64,000 nt of DNA. Source: Zygnema cylindricum. Its lineage: Eukaryota > Streptophyta > Zygnematophyceae > Zygnematales > Zygnemataceae. The DNA lies in contig JBBHKE010000089.1 of NCBI GenBank assembly GCA_037447655.1, positions 164,679 through 228,678 on the forward strand. The letters are read 5' to 3'. The position numbers and the translations under genes were made by a program. Below, piece by piece: positions 48,593 through 60,275 of this stretch (positions are counted from its first letter, which is position 1; the number at the start of each line of letters is the position of its first letter). Below the pieces are notes generated by a model. It was not told the DNA's origin, did no database searches, and saw nothing but the letters and a program-made list of their open reading frames with translations.

Positions 48593-50747
48593 GTAATGAA
48601 ACCTAAGGACCCGACCCACCAAGCGAAAAAATGGGATCACCCGACGTGGACCCTCTCGTGGAAGGCGTTGTTGCCAAAAATTCGGACCCACCGTGTGATA
48701 AATACGGGAACGTCCGGATGTCGATCCGAAAAGTTCAGCAGGTTTCAACGAAGATTACTCGACTTCAGGTAATCAATTGGATGATCGCCGATTGTCACGT
48801 GATTGGAAAGGATCTGATCATCCCGAGGACTGTAAAGAAGTTTTCGCAACATTTTTTGGGGGTGTATTGTACAAGTAAGAGTTTTACCCATTGTCCTTAC
48901 CTTTATGTAGTTACCCTTGGTTGTTTAATTTGTATGTCGTTGTTATCCATTGTTTGTAATTGAATTTGACATATTGAATAATTTATAAATTGATTATATC
49001 CCCCTCTTATTGCGTGTTTGTGCATGCCATATTGTTCCCTGTAACCATCTTGTACCGTTATGATCGCTGGTTATACAACGTCGTCCAATAGATCTATGTT
49101 GTGTGTTGAAACATATGTATCGGATTCATCTTTATAATAATTCAGTCACTACTTTTTTTTTCTTTCCTTACTCCAATCGCAGAGTACCAAAAGGCGAGGC
49201 GGTGGTTGGTAGAAAGGGTGGCGCTACTCAAACGGATAAGGGAGACTACTCTCACCTTATTTTCCGCGAGATTTGGAAAAAAAACTATGGCGGTAACGAA
49301 AGCGTAACCGAGAAGGGGAAGGAAAGAGTTACCATGGGTTGTCAACGTTCAAGAAGAACTAGTGGACGAATTCTTCCGATTCCAAAAGGCGGGATTAAAA
49401 ATGTCGAATGTCATTGTGGGAAAAATGGCAAATCACATCATCGCCGAAATGAAAAAGGAGGGTGCGCCGGAATTTTATCGACGACAATGGTGAAAAGATC
49501 AAGCCAAAAATCACTCGACGTTGGATTCAACGCTTTTTTGAAAAGCATAGCATTATCGCCCGAGCTCAAAAGGGCAAACTACAACTAAGTCCGGAGAAGG
49601 AGGAATACATTGAAAGATCCGTGGCATATCACATTGGCGTACTAAAAAAGGGATTCCAATCGGGTAAGCTTCATATTTCCCTTCCATTTCTTGCTTCTTG
49701 TCATATAAAGTTTTGTATTTTGTTTCCCATTTCATTGTACTTACTTTTGTTTTGTATTCTTTTGCGTTTCTCTATTTTTATTGTGGATCATAGGTATTTT
49801 TAACAAGGATTTGGTGGAGAACATGGACGAGACGCTTTTGATTGTAAATATGGACAACAAGAAAACTTTAGGCTTTCGCGGCGACAAGGTTGTTAGATAC
49901 GCGGACGTTGCGGGCGGCTAAGAGTCCATGACATTGATGGTACGACTCACGGGGGGAGTGAACGCGCGAATAGAGGCTCCAATGTTAATATTAACGAATC
50001 GCGCTAAAAATTACCTAATAAAGGGCCTTTCCGACGATGTACCTGGTAAGTTTCATTCAATTTTAAATCCTTGACATTTTGTTCATCTCCCTTATTTTCC
50101 TCTAATCTTTATGTAATCCTCTCCATAAATATATATTTTACCGTTTCCTATTGGTATTTATTTCTTCCTCCTTGTCAGTTTCCCCCTCACTCACTATTTC
50201 TCCCTCTTCTCCCCCCCCTCTCCCTTACTTCTTTTTTCCCTTGATGTAACTCACTCCATCCCTTTATCCTCCATTTTTTCTGATTGTAGGAGTTTGCTAA
50301 CGAACCGGCCCCAAAGGATGGAATGATAAAACCGTATTCTCGCAATGGATAGAAGAGTCGAGGTCTTACCAAGGAGCGTGATGGACGTGAGAAAATAATT
50401 TTCCTCGAAAATTGCGGGGCGCATAATAATTCTAAGGAGTTAAACCGAGTATTACTCGCTAAGAAGATGATTCTCCATTTTTTCCCTAAGTGCGCGACTC
50501 ACCTTGTGCAACCCGCTGATTCTTTCGTGATTTCCAAGATTAAAGAGGTTTGGTCTCGAAAATGGGAGGATTGGAAGATGAACTGGATCGAGAAGCATGC
50601 GTGGTCCCTTCCGAGTAGCAAGGGTTTTTCGGGAAGCTATTAGGGCTCGGGAAGGCTTTTTTCCTTAAGTTGGCTGGCGATTCAATTTGCAAAGTCAACG
50701 CAATGAAGGACAAGTATAGAATGGGTTACGCACGTAAAGCTATGATT

Positions 50748-51925
50748 TGAAACTCTGAGACCTCCATTGGCCCTCAGAGTAGGCAGATCCAAAGAAGCTA
50801 ATCTAGATAGTGCCGACTTCAAACTTGATATAAACCCAAATGACTGACCCCTTGACAGTCAGAACCCCAATGTAGATTCACCCCTGTGAAATAACACTTT
50901 CTGTGTGCTGAGTTCCACCACAGAATGCAAAGTTAGAATATGAGATTTGGACACATTCACCCACTTTGACTTTCCCTTAAAAATGCAGCCACCCTGGCAA
51001 ACAAAACCTCTGACCGACTACACCCTTGTTTAGCGTGGACTCCCGTGAGTCTGCAGCAAAAAGAATCACTGAAAATGGTCGATTAAATTGATAATTATGG
51101 CTGCCCAAAGTTAGCCATTTATACAAGGTGCTCTCTCGGAGAGAGGGTCCTATCTGTCAAATTTTTCTATGTCCTATCTCCCTCTAAAATTCTATCTACT
51201 GAAGTATGGCACCAATTAAAATACTTTGTCGTACAGAAAAGTATGGGTGCCGGTGTACTTTCTGTACGGCCATAGTACGACATGGCCAAAATGTTGACAC
51301 ATGTCATATCTGGATTCGTTTCCGTAATCCCCGGAGTTGACGCAATCCAATGTAGCTTTGCCACGTGTCACTCGATGTGGTGGGTATCGCAAACCGCCAA
51401 AATCCTACTCCGCGATCTCGGCATCTTTCGCGGCCGTCCGATCGAAACTGGATTTCAATCGTGGCCGTCATAAATACTAGCGCGGTATTCTTTCCGACGT
51501 CAAACAAAATGCGCGGTATTTATTTCGTAGCCGTACCGTACGTCGTACTTTACACAACTGTTTTTATGCATTATGGATATTGTTCCCGTTAAATGAATTG
51601 TAACTATTTATATAACTATCATACAAAATATATTCTATCCCATAACCTAGACTATTAGGATAAGGTTACCGGTTACTGCGAATTTGACACAGGTAGGTAC
51701 CAAGATCAAATCGTGCCCGTGAAACTACCTTTTAGAAAACCCAATGGAACAACTGCCTGTCTCTCTCTAGACAGCACAGGCAGCCATGGCTAACTCCTCC
51801 TCCAGTCTTCAGTGACTGCGACAAGTGTGGGGACTTGAGTGAGGAGTTAGAGGCAGGCTGTCAATATCTACTATTTGCTTTTTATTTTGCTATCTCTAGA
51901 CCTAGAAAATACTTGAATTCCAACA
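50748..51925 (-). mobile_element. Solo copia LTR inside the transposase gene (C-terminal side)
   Basis: Starts TGAAACTCTG and ends CCAACA, in the same orientation as the 14077 LTR. Flanks TGATT (50743-50747) and AGATT (51926-51930) are a 4/5 match, a target duplication with one change. Contains the tRNA-like module (51643-51724) and a perfect 10-bp hairpin (51790-51799 with 51841-51850). Confidence 0.85.
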
Positions 51926-52282
51926 AGATTCAGTGCGGATTGTTGTTGAAGGACGGGAAATGGGAGGAGAGCATGCTCACCCCGGATTTACAAGTCATCA
52001 TCATGAAATGGCAGTGCCATTTCGAAGGCGATGAGGTACCAATTCCCTCTATAGTGGCACGATATTTTGTCGGAAGCATTCAAGATGCCGACACTCGGGA
52101 GGATGATGTCCCCGATGACACGGATACTGAATGGGAGACCGAAGATTTTGAGTCCTTTCATAGAGAAGTGGTGTAGTGTGTGAAGAGGGGGACAAGGTTA
52201 AGCATAAAATAATAGAACTAGTGTTGATTTCTTATACTTTATTATTAGTAGTTTTGGATGGTTAGTGTGGTAATTGTACTTA

Positions 52283-52530
52283 GCGTTTGTCAAATAATGT
52301 CGGGAAAATTGTATCTTTGATGATTTCAATATAATCATATCCTTTTTGGTGTTTCATTTTGAAGTTTGTTACTGAAAATGATGTATGGGAAAATACTTCG
52401 ATGACTTAACGTTTGTCAAAGTATGTCGGATAAATTGTATCATTGATGAATTGAATATAATCGTATCCTTATTTGCTCTTCGTTTTGAAGTTTGTTATTG
52501 ATAATGATGTATGGAAAAAGACTTTGATGA
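52283..52530. repeat. Two imperfect 126-bp tandem units
   Basis: GTTTGTCAAA...TGTCGG...AAATTGTAT...GATGA at 52285 recurs at 52411. Further short repeats of TTCCAC(A/G)GATGGCGACAAATA follow at about 52588 and 52737. Confidence 0.75.
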
Positions 52531-52768
52531 ATTTGGATGTTACGGATGTTTTCAATCTGTTTAAGGCTTCGTCGATTACACGTTACATTCCACAGATGGC
52601 GACAAATACAGTCCAAAGGTAGGTCATTTTTGGCATTCAGACAGTTGTAGCGAGGAGACAGTCTCATCGCTGAAGGGCACAAATTCAGCACGGATATTTT
52701 CAATGTGTTTACGGCTTTGTTCGTTACATGTTAAATTCCACGGATGGCGACAAATATATAGAAATCAT

Positions 52769-53823
52769 TGGTTATTTTATTATTTTCTAGGTCTAAATTG
52801 TAATACAGAAAGAAGTCGAGGCAGTCTGCCTCTAACTTCTCTCTCGAACTCCCACACTTGTTGCAGTCACTGAGAAGTTGGAGAGGAAGCTAGAGCCATT
52901 ACTACCTAGGCTATCCAGAGGTTTACGGGAAATAGATTAGTTGATATACGGATAGGTAGGTTTATTTGCTAAAAGGACATGTCGGAATCAGGATTGATCT
53001 TGGTACCTGCCGACTGTCAAGACGCCGGCAGCCGGTAGACTTATCCGTTAAGTCTAGACGTTACGATACATACTATTGGGTTTGATATTTATTTAAATGT
53101 TGCCACGCAGGAAAATTTATTTAACGACGAATGTTTACCGATACATAGATCTAGTTATGTAAAACGTACGAATTTCGGTATGGATAAAAAAAGAGTACCG
53201 AGCATTTTGTTTCTTTAACGAAACAAATACCGCACAAACATTTATGACGGCTACGATTGAAATCTGCATTCAATCAGACGGCCGAAAAGAAAGCCGAGAT
53301 CGCGGAAGAGATTTTCGACGGTTTGTGGTCATCGCCACATCGGATGACACATGGCACGATTACGTTGGATCGCGGCATCTCCGCGGATTACGGGACCGAA
53401 TCCGGATATGACATGTGTCGACATTTGGCCATGTCGTTAAATATCCGTACATAATGTACATCGGCAACTGTACTTTTGTGTACGGCGGTGTTATAGGATT
53501 GGTGCCTTACACCAGTAGATAGAGTTTTAGAGAGAGATAGGACTTAGAAAAAAATTGGTAGATAGGACCCTCTCTCCCAGAGAGCTTCTGTACAAAAGGT
53601 CAACTTTGACCCTCCATAACTTACTGCTCAGGGGAGAAAATTCACAGTTTCTTTTTGCTATCGACTAAAGGGAGTCTTGCCTTCATAGGGGTGAAGGTGG
53701 TCAGAGTTTTTGTTTGCCAGGGTGTCAGTTATTTGTGCTGAAAGACAAAGGGGTCAGGGTTATCCTAGAGGCTTCGTGTGAGCTGCTTACTCTAAGGTCC
53801 TATGGAGGTCTCAGAGTTGCAAA
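52769..53823 (+). mobile_element. Third solo copia LTR
   Basis: Same orientation as 47526-48592. Starts TGGTTATTTTATTATTTTCTAGG, ends CTCAGAGTTGCA. Holds the tRNA-like module (minus strand, 52981-53057) and hairpin (52834-52841 with 52872-52879). No convincing target duplication. Confidence 0.8.
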
Positions 53824-56566
53824 ATATAGTCCATTACTAGGTCAATCCTGACTTCAAACAATTTTAGCGACGACACAGTTTCATCGCTGAAGTGCGAAAA
53901 TTTGACACGATAATCCAACGACGACAACGTCTCGTCTGTGAATGGTAATTTTGATGGGAAACTAAGTTCTACCATTCAGCGACGAAAATATATCGTGGCT
54001 GAATGATGCAACTTTGACTCTACTATAGATAGAAGGTATACATAGTCGTATTAAAAGTACTATCCCATAAATTACTTGTGTGTTATGCGCATAACGCGAA
54101 GTCTTTGCTCAAACAAATAAAATGTTATCGGGAGTTATTTTTTTATTCGTTAATAGTATAAAAATTATACACTTCTCCTGTTAAGCTTGGTCCACCGAAA
54201 TCACAAACAAAAATCAGAATTCATTTTTGTTGTTTTGCATTTTCTTTTTTATTTCGGTCCTAAAATGCCTTTTTTTATAATCTCGTTATAAGAATAACCT
54301 CGGATCATAACTTTTTAACAAGAAAAAACATTTTTTAGAAACGTAAAGAAAACTAATATATAAGATACAAAATACAAAAAACACAAATAATAAACATAAA
54401 CAAAAATATGGATAACATGAATTAAAACCATAAACGACCGATTCCTTTGTTTTATATTGCTATCACGAGGCACATAACAGTTGTACAAAAGTTGAAAATG
54501 TATATATAAAAAAGTTGAAAATTGAACAAACGAAATCCTATGTCGGAAAATTACCGAATGTACAACCCCAACAAAAACACATAAGATTATTCCTAACTAG
54601 ATTTCTCCATAACCTACTTGTTTTTGTCATTTGTGTAGTAAAAAACTAGACTCAATAAACAACAAAGCAACCCCTACCCTCCCTCTTTTAAAATCTCTCC
54701 TTTTTTGTTTCCCCCCTCTCCTCCCTCACCCCTACTCTCTTCTTTTCCTCGCCTCCATCTTTCCTCTCCTCTTTACTTTCCCCCTCTCGTTCAAAAACTT
54801 TTCTTTTATAACTTAATGGTATGCTCGTTATCTCCATTTGTAGAAAGAATATTGCATACGTCACAACTGCAAATAAGACAAACAAAAAAAATGAATCAAT
54901 GACATATTAGCAACCACAACCAACATAAATCGAATGACAGCAAAATAAACAAATAAAACAAAATACAACAAAAGGTACAAAAAAATAAAACATTTACGCA
55001 AAACAAATTGGAGATAGCTACGAAAAGGGAATGAAATAGATTGAGGGCGAGGGAGCAGTATTTGAAGGGGGGAGAAGGGGGAGGGAGGAGAAAGGAGACA
55101 CATTGAGAGAGTGCGATAGGCTCCTTCAGTATGGGAAGGAAGGAAAGGGATAAAAATATAGGGAGAGAGAGGGATTCACGGATAGGGAGAAGCAAATTTA
55201 GAGAGGGAGAGGGGGAGAGGGAGATTGAGAGAGAAAGAGGCAAAAGAAGAGAGGTAGAGGAGGAGGGGGAGAAGGGAAGTGGATAAAATTACAAGTAGAG
55301 AACATGTTAAAAATTTAAGCTAGACACGCTGAGAAAGAGAGAGTGGAAGAGGAGAAAATAAAGAGTGTGCAACAAAAGAGGACGAAGAAAAAATAAAGAG
55401 ATTGCAGCAAAGGTAGAGTGTGCAGAAAGTGGGGATGGGGGGGGAGGAGGTGGAGCAGACATATGGGGAGACAAGGAGTTGAGGAATATGGCGTAGGTGA
55501 GGGACACGCAAACCGGAAGAGAGAACGCTATTCACCATAATTTTAGGGAGATATGGAAGAGACAGGATGATTGGATGAGGAAATGCTAGGTTGATAGGGA
55601 GGGAAGAAGGCTTAGCTTGAAGTAATAACAATATGATGAGGCGTGAGGAGGGGAATTAAAATGCGCTTGCGGTTGTTGAAATGGACTCCATGGATGAAAT
55701 GTGGAGCAGGCGGCGGAGCGTTCGCCTGCTTCGCCGTGAACAAATGATATATTTGTCAAAATTACGTCGCTCAGATCCCACGGAAAAACGGTTGGTTGTG
55801 AATCGCCAAAAACGGATCTTTTTTTTTATGGACTGTCCGCATTTGGCGTTTCCTCTACCCAAATATCACCAACGCCAATTGTTGTTGTTTTATTCTATTA
55901 AATTCGAATAACAACCTTAATTAAGGGTTTTTTGGCACATCAACCCCGTATTAACATGAACGTATACTTTATTTTGTGTTCGACACCATATTTCAATGCA
56001 CATTTTTACTAAATGGGACCATCTTCAACTTAATACAATAAACATTTACGCTAAATGAACTATAACCACAAAATAGCATTAGTAGTAACTATAAGTGCGT
56101 ACAAGGAAACTACTCGATGTTAAAATTATATATATCAAAGTTACAGTTATACGCCGCCGTGACATTGCGTTTAGTTACGTTCATTTACTGCAAAAATGAA
56201 TTTTCACATGCAAATATGTTTGACGTTCACACTGTTGACCATGCGGTTCTTGGTCAAATATGTGCGAACGTAATTTTTTACGAACCGGATTGAACCCCTT
56301 TTAAAGACCGCACATTCTCATGCGTCCGCGGCTATTATGAGTAATGAATTGTACCTTTTTTTTTAAAAAGGTACAATTTCGTACGGTCACGTACTATCCG
56401 TACACCACACTAATTAAACGATGACGAACTTCCATTTTGTACGATAACTACAAATTAACCCTAAATAGAATACAGAAAAAAATAGAATGAACTACGCTAA
56501 TGGAGAATAATAATAAAAAAAAGCTGGACGGAATTAGTGTACACAACGCTAATAGCGATTGGCGGT
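53824..56566. other. Simple-sequence-rich stretch, no gene seen
   Basis: Short repeats of AGCGACGA...TCGTCGCTGAATG type at 53868-54010. Pyrimidine-rich 54675-54795 and purine-rich 55040-55480 tracts. A 76-codon basic frame at 55681-55911 (MDSMDEMWSRRRSVRLLRRE...) has no recognised domain. Confidence 0.4.
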
Positions 56567-56940
56567 GTAGTGTTGGGTATCGGGTAAATTCATATCGCGA
56601 TAATTTCGATAATCGATATATCGAATATCGATCGAGCAGATTCCTCGATATATTGTATTGGGACCAACATAAATTATCGCGATATATATATCGCAAAAAA
56701 ATGGGTGTCCGTACAGTCCTAGTAACAGTGTCGTATCGCTTCCACCGAAGCGCCAGTGGTTGGAAAAAATGAAAATTTCCCTTTTTTTGTTAATGCCTCG
56801 ACATACTGGCAATACGATATATTGGCGATATATCGCGTTGATTTGGTTTTCGATATATCGAAGCGATATACCGATTATCGGGTACCTGAAATTCGATATA
56901 TATCGAATATCGGCAAAAGGTCCTCGATACCCAACACTAC
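56567..56940. mobile_element. 374-bp TATCG-rich MITE
   Basis: Ends GTAGTGTTGGGTATCG (56567-56582) and CGATACCCAACACTAC (56925-56940) are perfect inverted repeats. The inside is full of TATCGATA-type palindromes. It sits within a copy of the CGCTAATAGCGAT repeat family. A partial copy is at 11336-11511. Confidence 0.85.
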
Positions 56941-57740
56941 TAATAGCGATACACGGTGCACGCTTGCAAAACAACATTCCTTCTTGGTACTTTCGTGGTT
57001 TTCCAGATTTGGATGGTGTTTTGAAGGTATTTTAGGCGTTTTTTTAAGGCGATTGGGTTTTTCAGAGTTTCGAGAGTTTTTCCGGGTTTTTTTATTGTTT
57101 GTTTAGCGTTTCTTTGAGGTACCTAGGGTTTTTGTACGGTTTTTAAGGGTTTTCCTTTCTGCATTTTTTTGTTTTTTTCGAGCATTTAAGGTCTTGAAGC
57201 CTTTTTGGGAGTTTACAGTTTATTTTTTTCCTGAGCTTCTTTTGTTTTGTGAAATCAGGGTTTTTAAAACTCCCTTTTGGGGTGTTTGGGTTTATTAATG
57301 GCTTTTTTACTTTAATTCAGCCCACGATTTTCTTGAAAGATAAGGGTTCTTGACAAGGTATATTGGGTTTTTCAGGGTTTTTTTGAGGGAAATAAAGAAT
57401 TTTTTTGAAGATATTTTTTAAGGGTTTTTTTAAAAATTTGTTTAGGCTTTATCAACAAATTTTAAAGGTGTATGTTGCTTTTTTAGGGTTTTTTTAAGGT
57501 CTGTTAGGGTTTTTTCTTCCCCAGTTTTAAATAAACTTTCTGTTAAACTTTCTTGATTTTCCACTCTCTTCACTCTTTTCATTCTCCACTCTCCTAACTC
57601 TCCTCACTCCACTCTTCAATGTCTTCGTAGTTCAGCCTCTCCACTGTCTCCTCTGTCTTAACTCTCCCTCTCCCCTCTGTTCACTCTCATCACTCTTTTT
57701 GCTCTGTCTGCACTAAAAGCATTTTCTGCCCTCTCTGCAT
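56941..57740. other. G/T-rich stretch, no gene seen
   Basis: Dominated by irregular AGGGTTTTT and GGCGTTTTT runs (57010-57520), like a decayed telomere-type repeat, then a CACTCTCCT-rich segment. Confidence 0.5.
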
Positions 57741-58090
57741 TTCTGCATTCCTCATTTTCAGAATTTCCAACATCTTTTGATATTTTGTGCATTTTAGGCC
57801 TTTTCTTTATTTCCGACATGTTCTTCATTTTTGACATTTTCTGCATTTTCGGAATTATTTTCATTTCTAATGTAATCTTGGTTTCGGTGTATTTTGCATT
57901 TTGGACATTTTCTTCATTTTAGACTTTTTTTTTGCGTTTTTGAAATTTTTTTCATGTCCGATATTTTTTGCATTTTAGGCCTTTTCTTTATTTTCGACAT
58001 GTTCTGCATTTCCGACATTCCCGCTATTTTTGACATTTTTGGCTCTTTTTTTTGGACTCTTCATTTTGGCATTTTTTGCATCTTGGACAT
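57740..58090. repeat. ~18-bp minisatellite (GACATTTTCTGCATTTTCG type)
   Basis: More than ten degenerate units of CATTTT(C/T)(G/T)GACATTTT. Creates repetitive shadow ORFs on both strands. Confidence 0.8.
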
Positions 58091-58129
58091 GTTCTCTCTC
58101 CTGCACTTCCTTCCTTTACATCCCACCTC

Positions 58130-58360
58130 CCGTCCCCGTCTCCTTCCCGCTCCCCCCCTCTCCTTCCCCCCTCCCCCTTTCTCCAACTCTCTCTCCACCT
58201 CTCTCCCTGTCTCTCTCTCTTCCGCCCCCCTCTCTCCCTTCCTCCCCTTTTTTATATTCTCCCTTCCCTCCTCTCTCTCTCCCTCCTCCCTCCTCTCCCT
58301 CTCCCTCCTCCCTCCTCTTCCTCTCACTCCTCCCTCCTCTGTTCCCTTCTCTGTATTTTC
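58130..58360. repeat. Pyrimidine-only (CTCCCT)n tract
   Basis: Nearly pure C/T on the plus strand for about 230 bp. Confidence 0.95.
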
Positions 58361-58826
58361 TCTGTACCCTTTTCCAAAAACATCCACAAGTGTATTGTAA
58401 GTTACCACGTCCGGTCATTCCTCTCTTTCCTTCATCTCAGTAATAACATTTTGTCATTCATTTGTCCCGCATCAGAATAGCATTTGTTCCTCATAATCCA
58501 CATTTAGACCACAACCGACATTTTCCATTTTGTTTCAGAACCTGAGAAAACCCAAAACACAAAAACCCAAAATTAGAAAACCCAAACCAAAATTAGACTT
58601 AAAACGTCGGAATCCATTTGGAATCCAGAATCCAAGAGTAAGGCACCAAAAACAGGTTCAAAATTCAATAACGGTTTGAAATCCAAGAGAGGCACCAAGA
58701 ATAAGTTTGAATTTCAGATAATAATCAATATCCACGATGGAAGACCAGAAACAGACTTGGCATTCGATTAAAATCTCAAATCGACGATTAAAAAAGTTTT
58801 CTTTTATGATTTGACTTTTAAGATTT

Positions 58827-58848
58827 AGGGAGGGGGGGGAGGGAGGGG

Positions 58849-58913
<65 letters not shown>

Positions 58914-59115
58914 GCGGATGGCGAGGGAAAGATGGAGGGGGAGATAGAAAGAGAGAGAGAGAGAGGGTGAGAGATAGGAAGAGAGAGGGGGAGAGAGAAA
59001 GAGAGGAAGAGGCAGAGGGAGAGAGAGAGGGAGAGGCAGAGGGAGAGAGAGAGGGAGAGGGGAAGGGAGGGAGGGGGAGAAGAGGAGAGAGAGCGAGCGA
59101 CACAAGAGAGAAAAG

Positions 59116-59151
<36 letters not shown>

Positions 59152-59152
59152 C
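58827..59152. repeat. GGGA/(GA)n purine tract
   Basis: Almost pure plus-strand purine including two long GA runs and a run of ten or more G's (58903-58913). Confidence 0.95.
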
Positions 59153-59206
59153 ATGACATAAGAAAAATGAAGATTCTCTCTACAAAGCTAGCCTGGTTTC
59201 AATCAC

Positions 59207-60222
59207 CTGAACAGAAGGCATCGGTCGTCTGGAAAAATGAAAAGAACCGTGTCATTCTCGCCGCTGTTCCCATGTCCATGCTCAGCTCCACCCCATGACA
59301 CCTGTCACATTATCGATGGAACCACATAATCAAATAATAGACTTAACCGCAAACAACATAACAACATGACAACATAACAACATAACAATACAACAACATA
59401 ACAACATGACAACATAACAACATAACAATACAACAACATAACAACATGACAAAATAACAACAAAACAACATAACAACATAACAACATAACAACATAACAA
59501 CATGACAACATGACAACATAACAATACAACAACATAACAACATGACAAAATAACAACATAACAACATAACAACATAACAACATGACAACATAACAACATG
59601 ACAACATAACAACATAACAACATGACAACATGACAACATAACAACATAACAACATAACAATACAACAACATAACAACATGACAACATAACAACATAACAA
59701 CATAACAACATAACAATACAACAACATAACAACATGACAAAATAACAACAAAACAACATAAAAACATAACAACAAAACAACATAACAACATGAAAACATA
59801 ACAACATAACAACATGACAACATAACAACATGACAACATAACAACATAACAACATGACAAAATAACAACAAAACAACATAACAACATAACAACATGACAA
59901 CATAACAACATAACAACATGAAAACATAACAACATAACAACATGACAACATAACAACATGACAACATAACAACATAACAATACAACAACATAACAACATG
60001 ACAACATAACAACATAACAACGAAACAACATAACAACATGGCAACAAATCAACATAACAACATAATCACATTTTCAACATAACTAGGGATTCATACCAAG
60101 GGGGGATTTTCAATAAGCCCGATCACCAATTATGGACTCATATACATGGGAATTTATCAATGAAAAATTTCAACGGAAAATAAAACCTACTTTAACAAAA
60201 ACCATTAACCACAAATTCGTAT

Positions 60223-60275
<53 letters not shown>

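Larger units (their letters stand above)
47450..52176 (+). pseudogene. Pogo/Tigger-like DDE transposase gene, broken by two solo LTRs
   Basis: Coding pieces: ~47455-47525; 48598-48880 (to a possible donor CAA/GTAAGAG); ~49183-49667; 49795-50043; 50289-50747; 51931-52176. Introns with GT..AG are visible at about 49664-49793 and 50044-50288. Features: a helix-turn-helix region (EYQKARRW, ITRRWIQRFFEKHS), NMDET holding the first catalytic Asp, GPKGWNDKTVF, FLENCGAHNNS (where relatives have Asp-Asn-Cys), HLVQPADSFV with the third acid, and an acidic tail ending at TAG 52174-52176. Frameshifts near 49470 and 50365 and several stops show it is dead. Removing each LTR plus one target copy restores the reading frame across both insertion points. 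Confidence 0.8.

Noticed and set aside
47526-51925. A DNA transposon with ~1-kb terminal inverted repeats around the transposase
   Set aside because: The inverted sequences are solo copia LTRs with their own target duplications, and they interrupt the transposase frame rather than bound it.
59305-60055. Three overlapping minus-strand ORFs of 234-244 codons (Cys/Tyr/Val/Met repeats)
   Set aside because: They are the three stop-free frames of an 8-bp microsatellite; no protein is supported.
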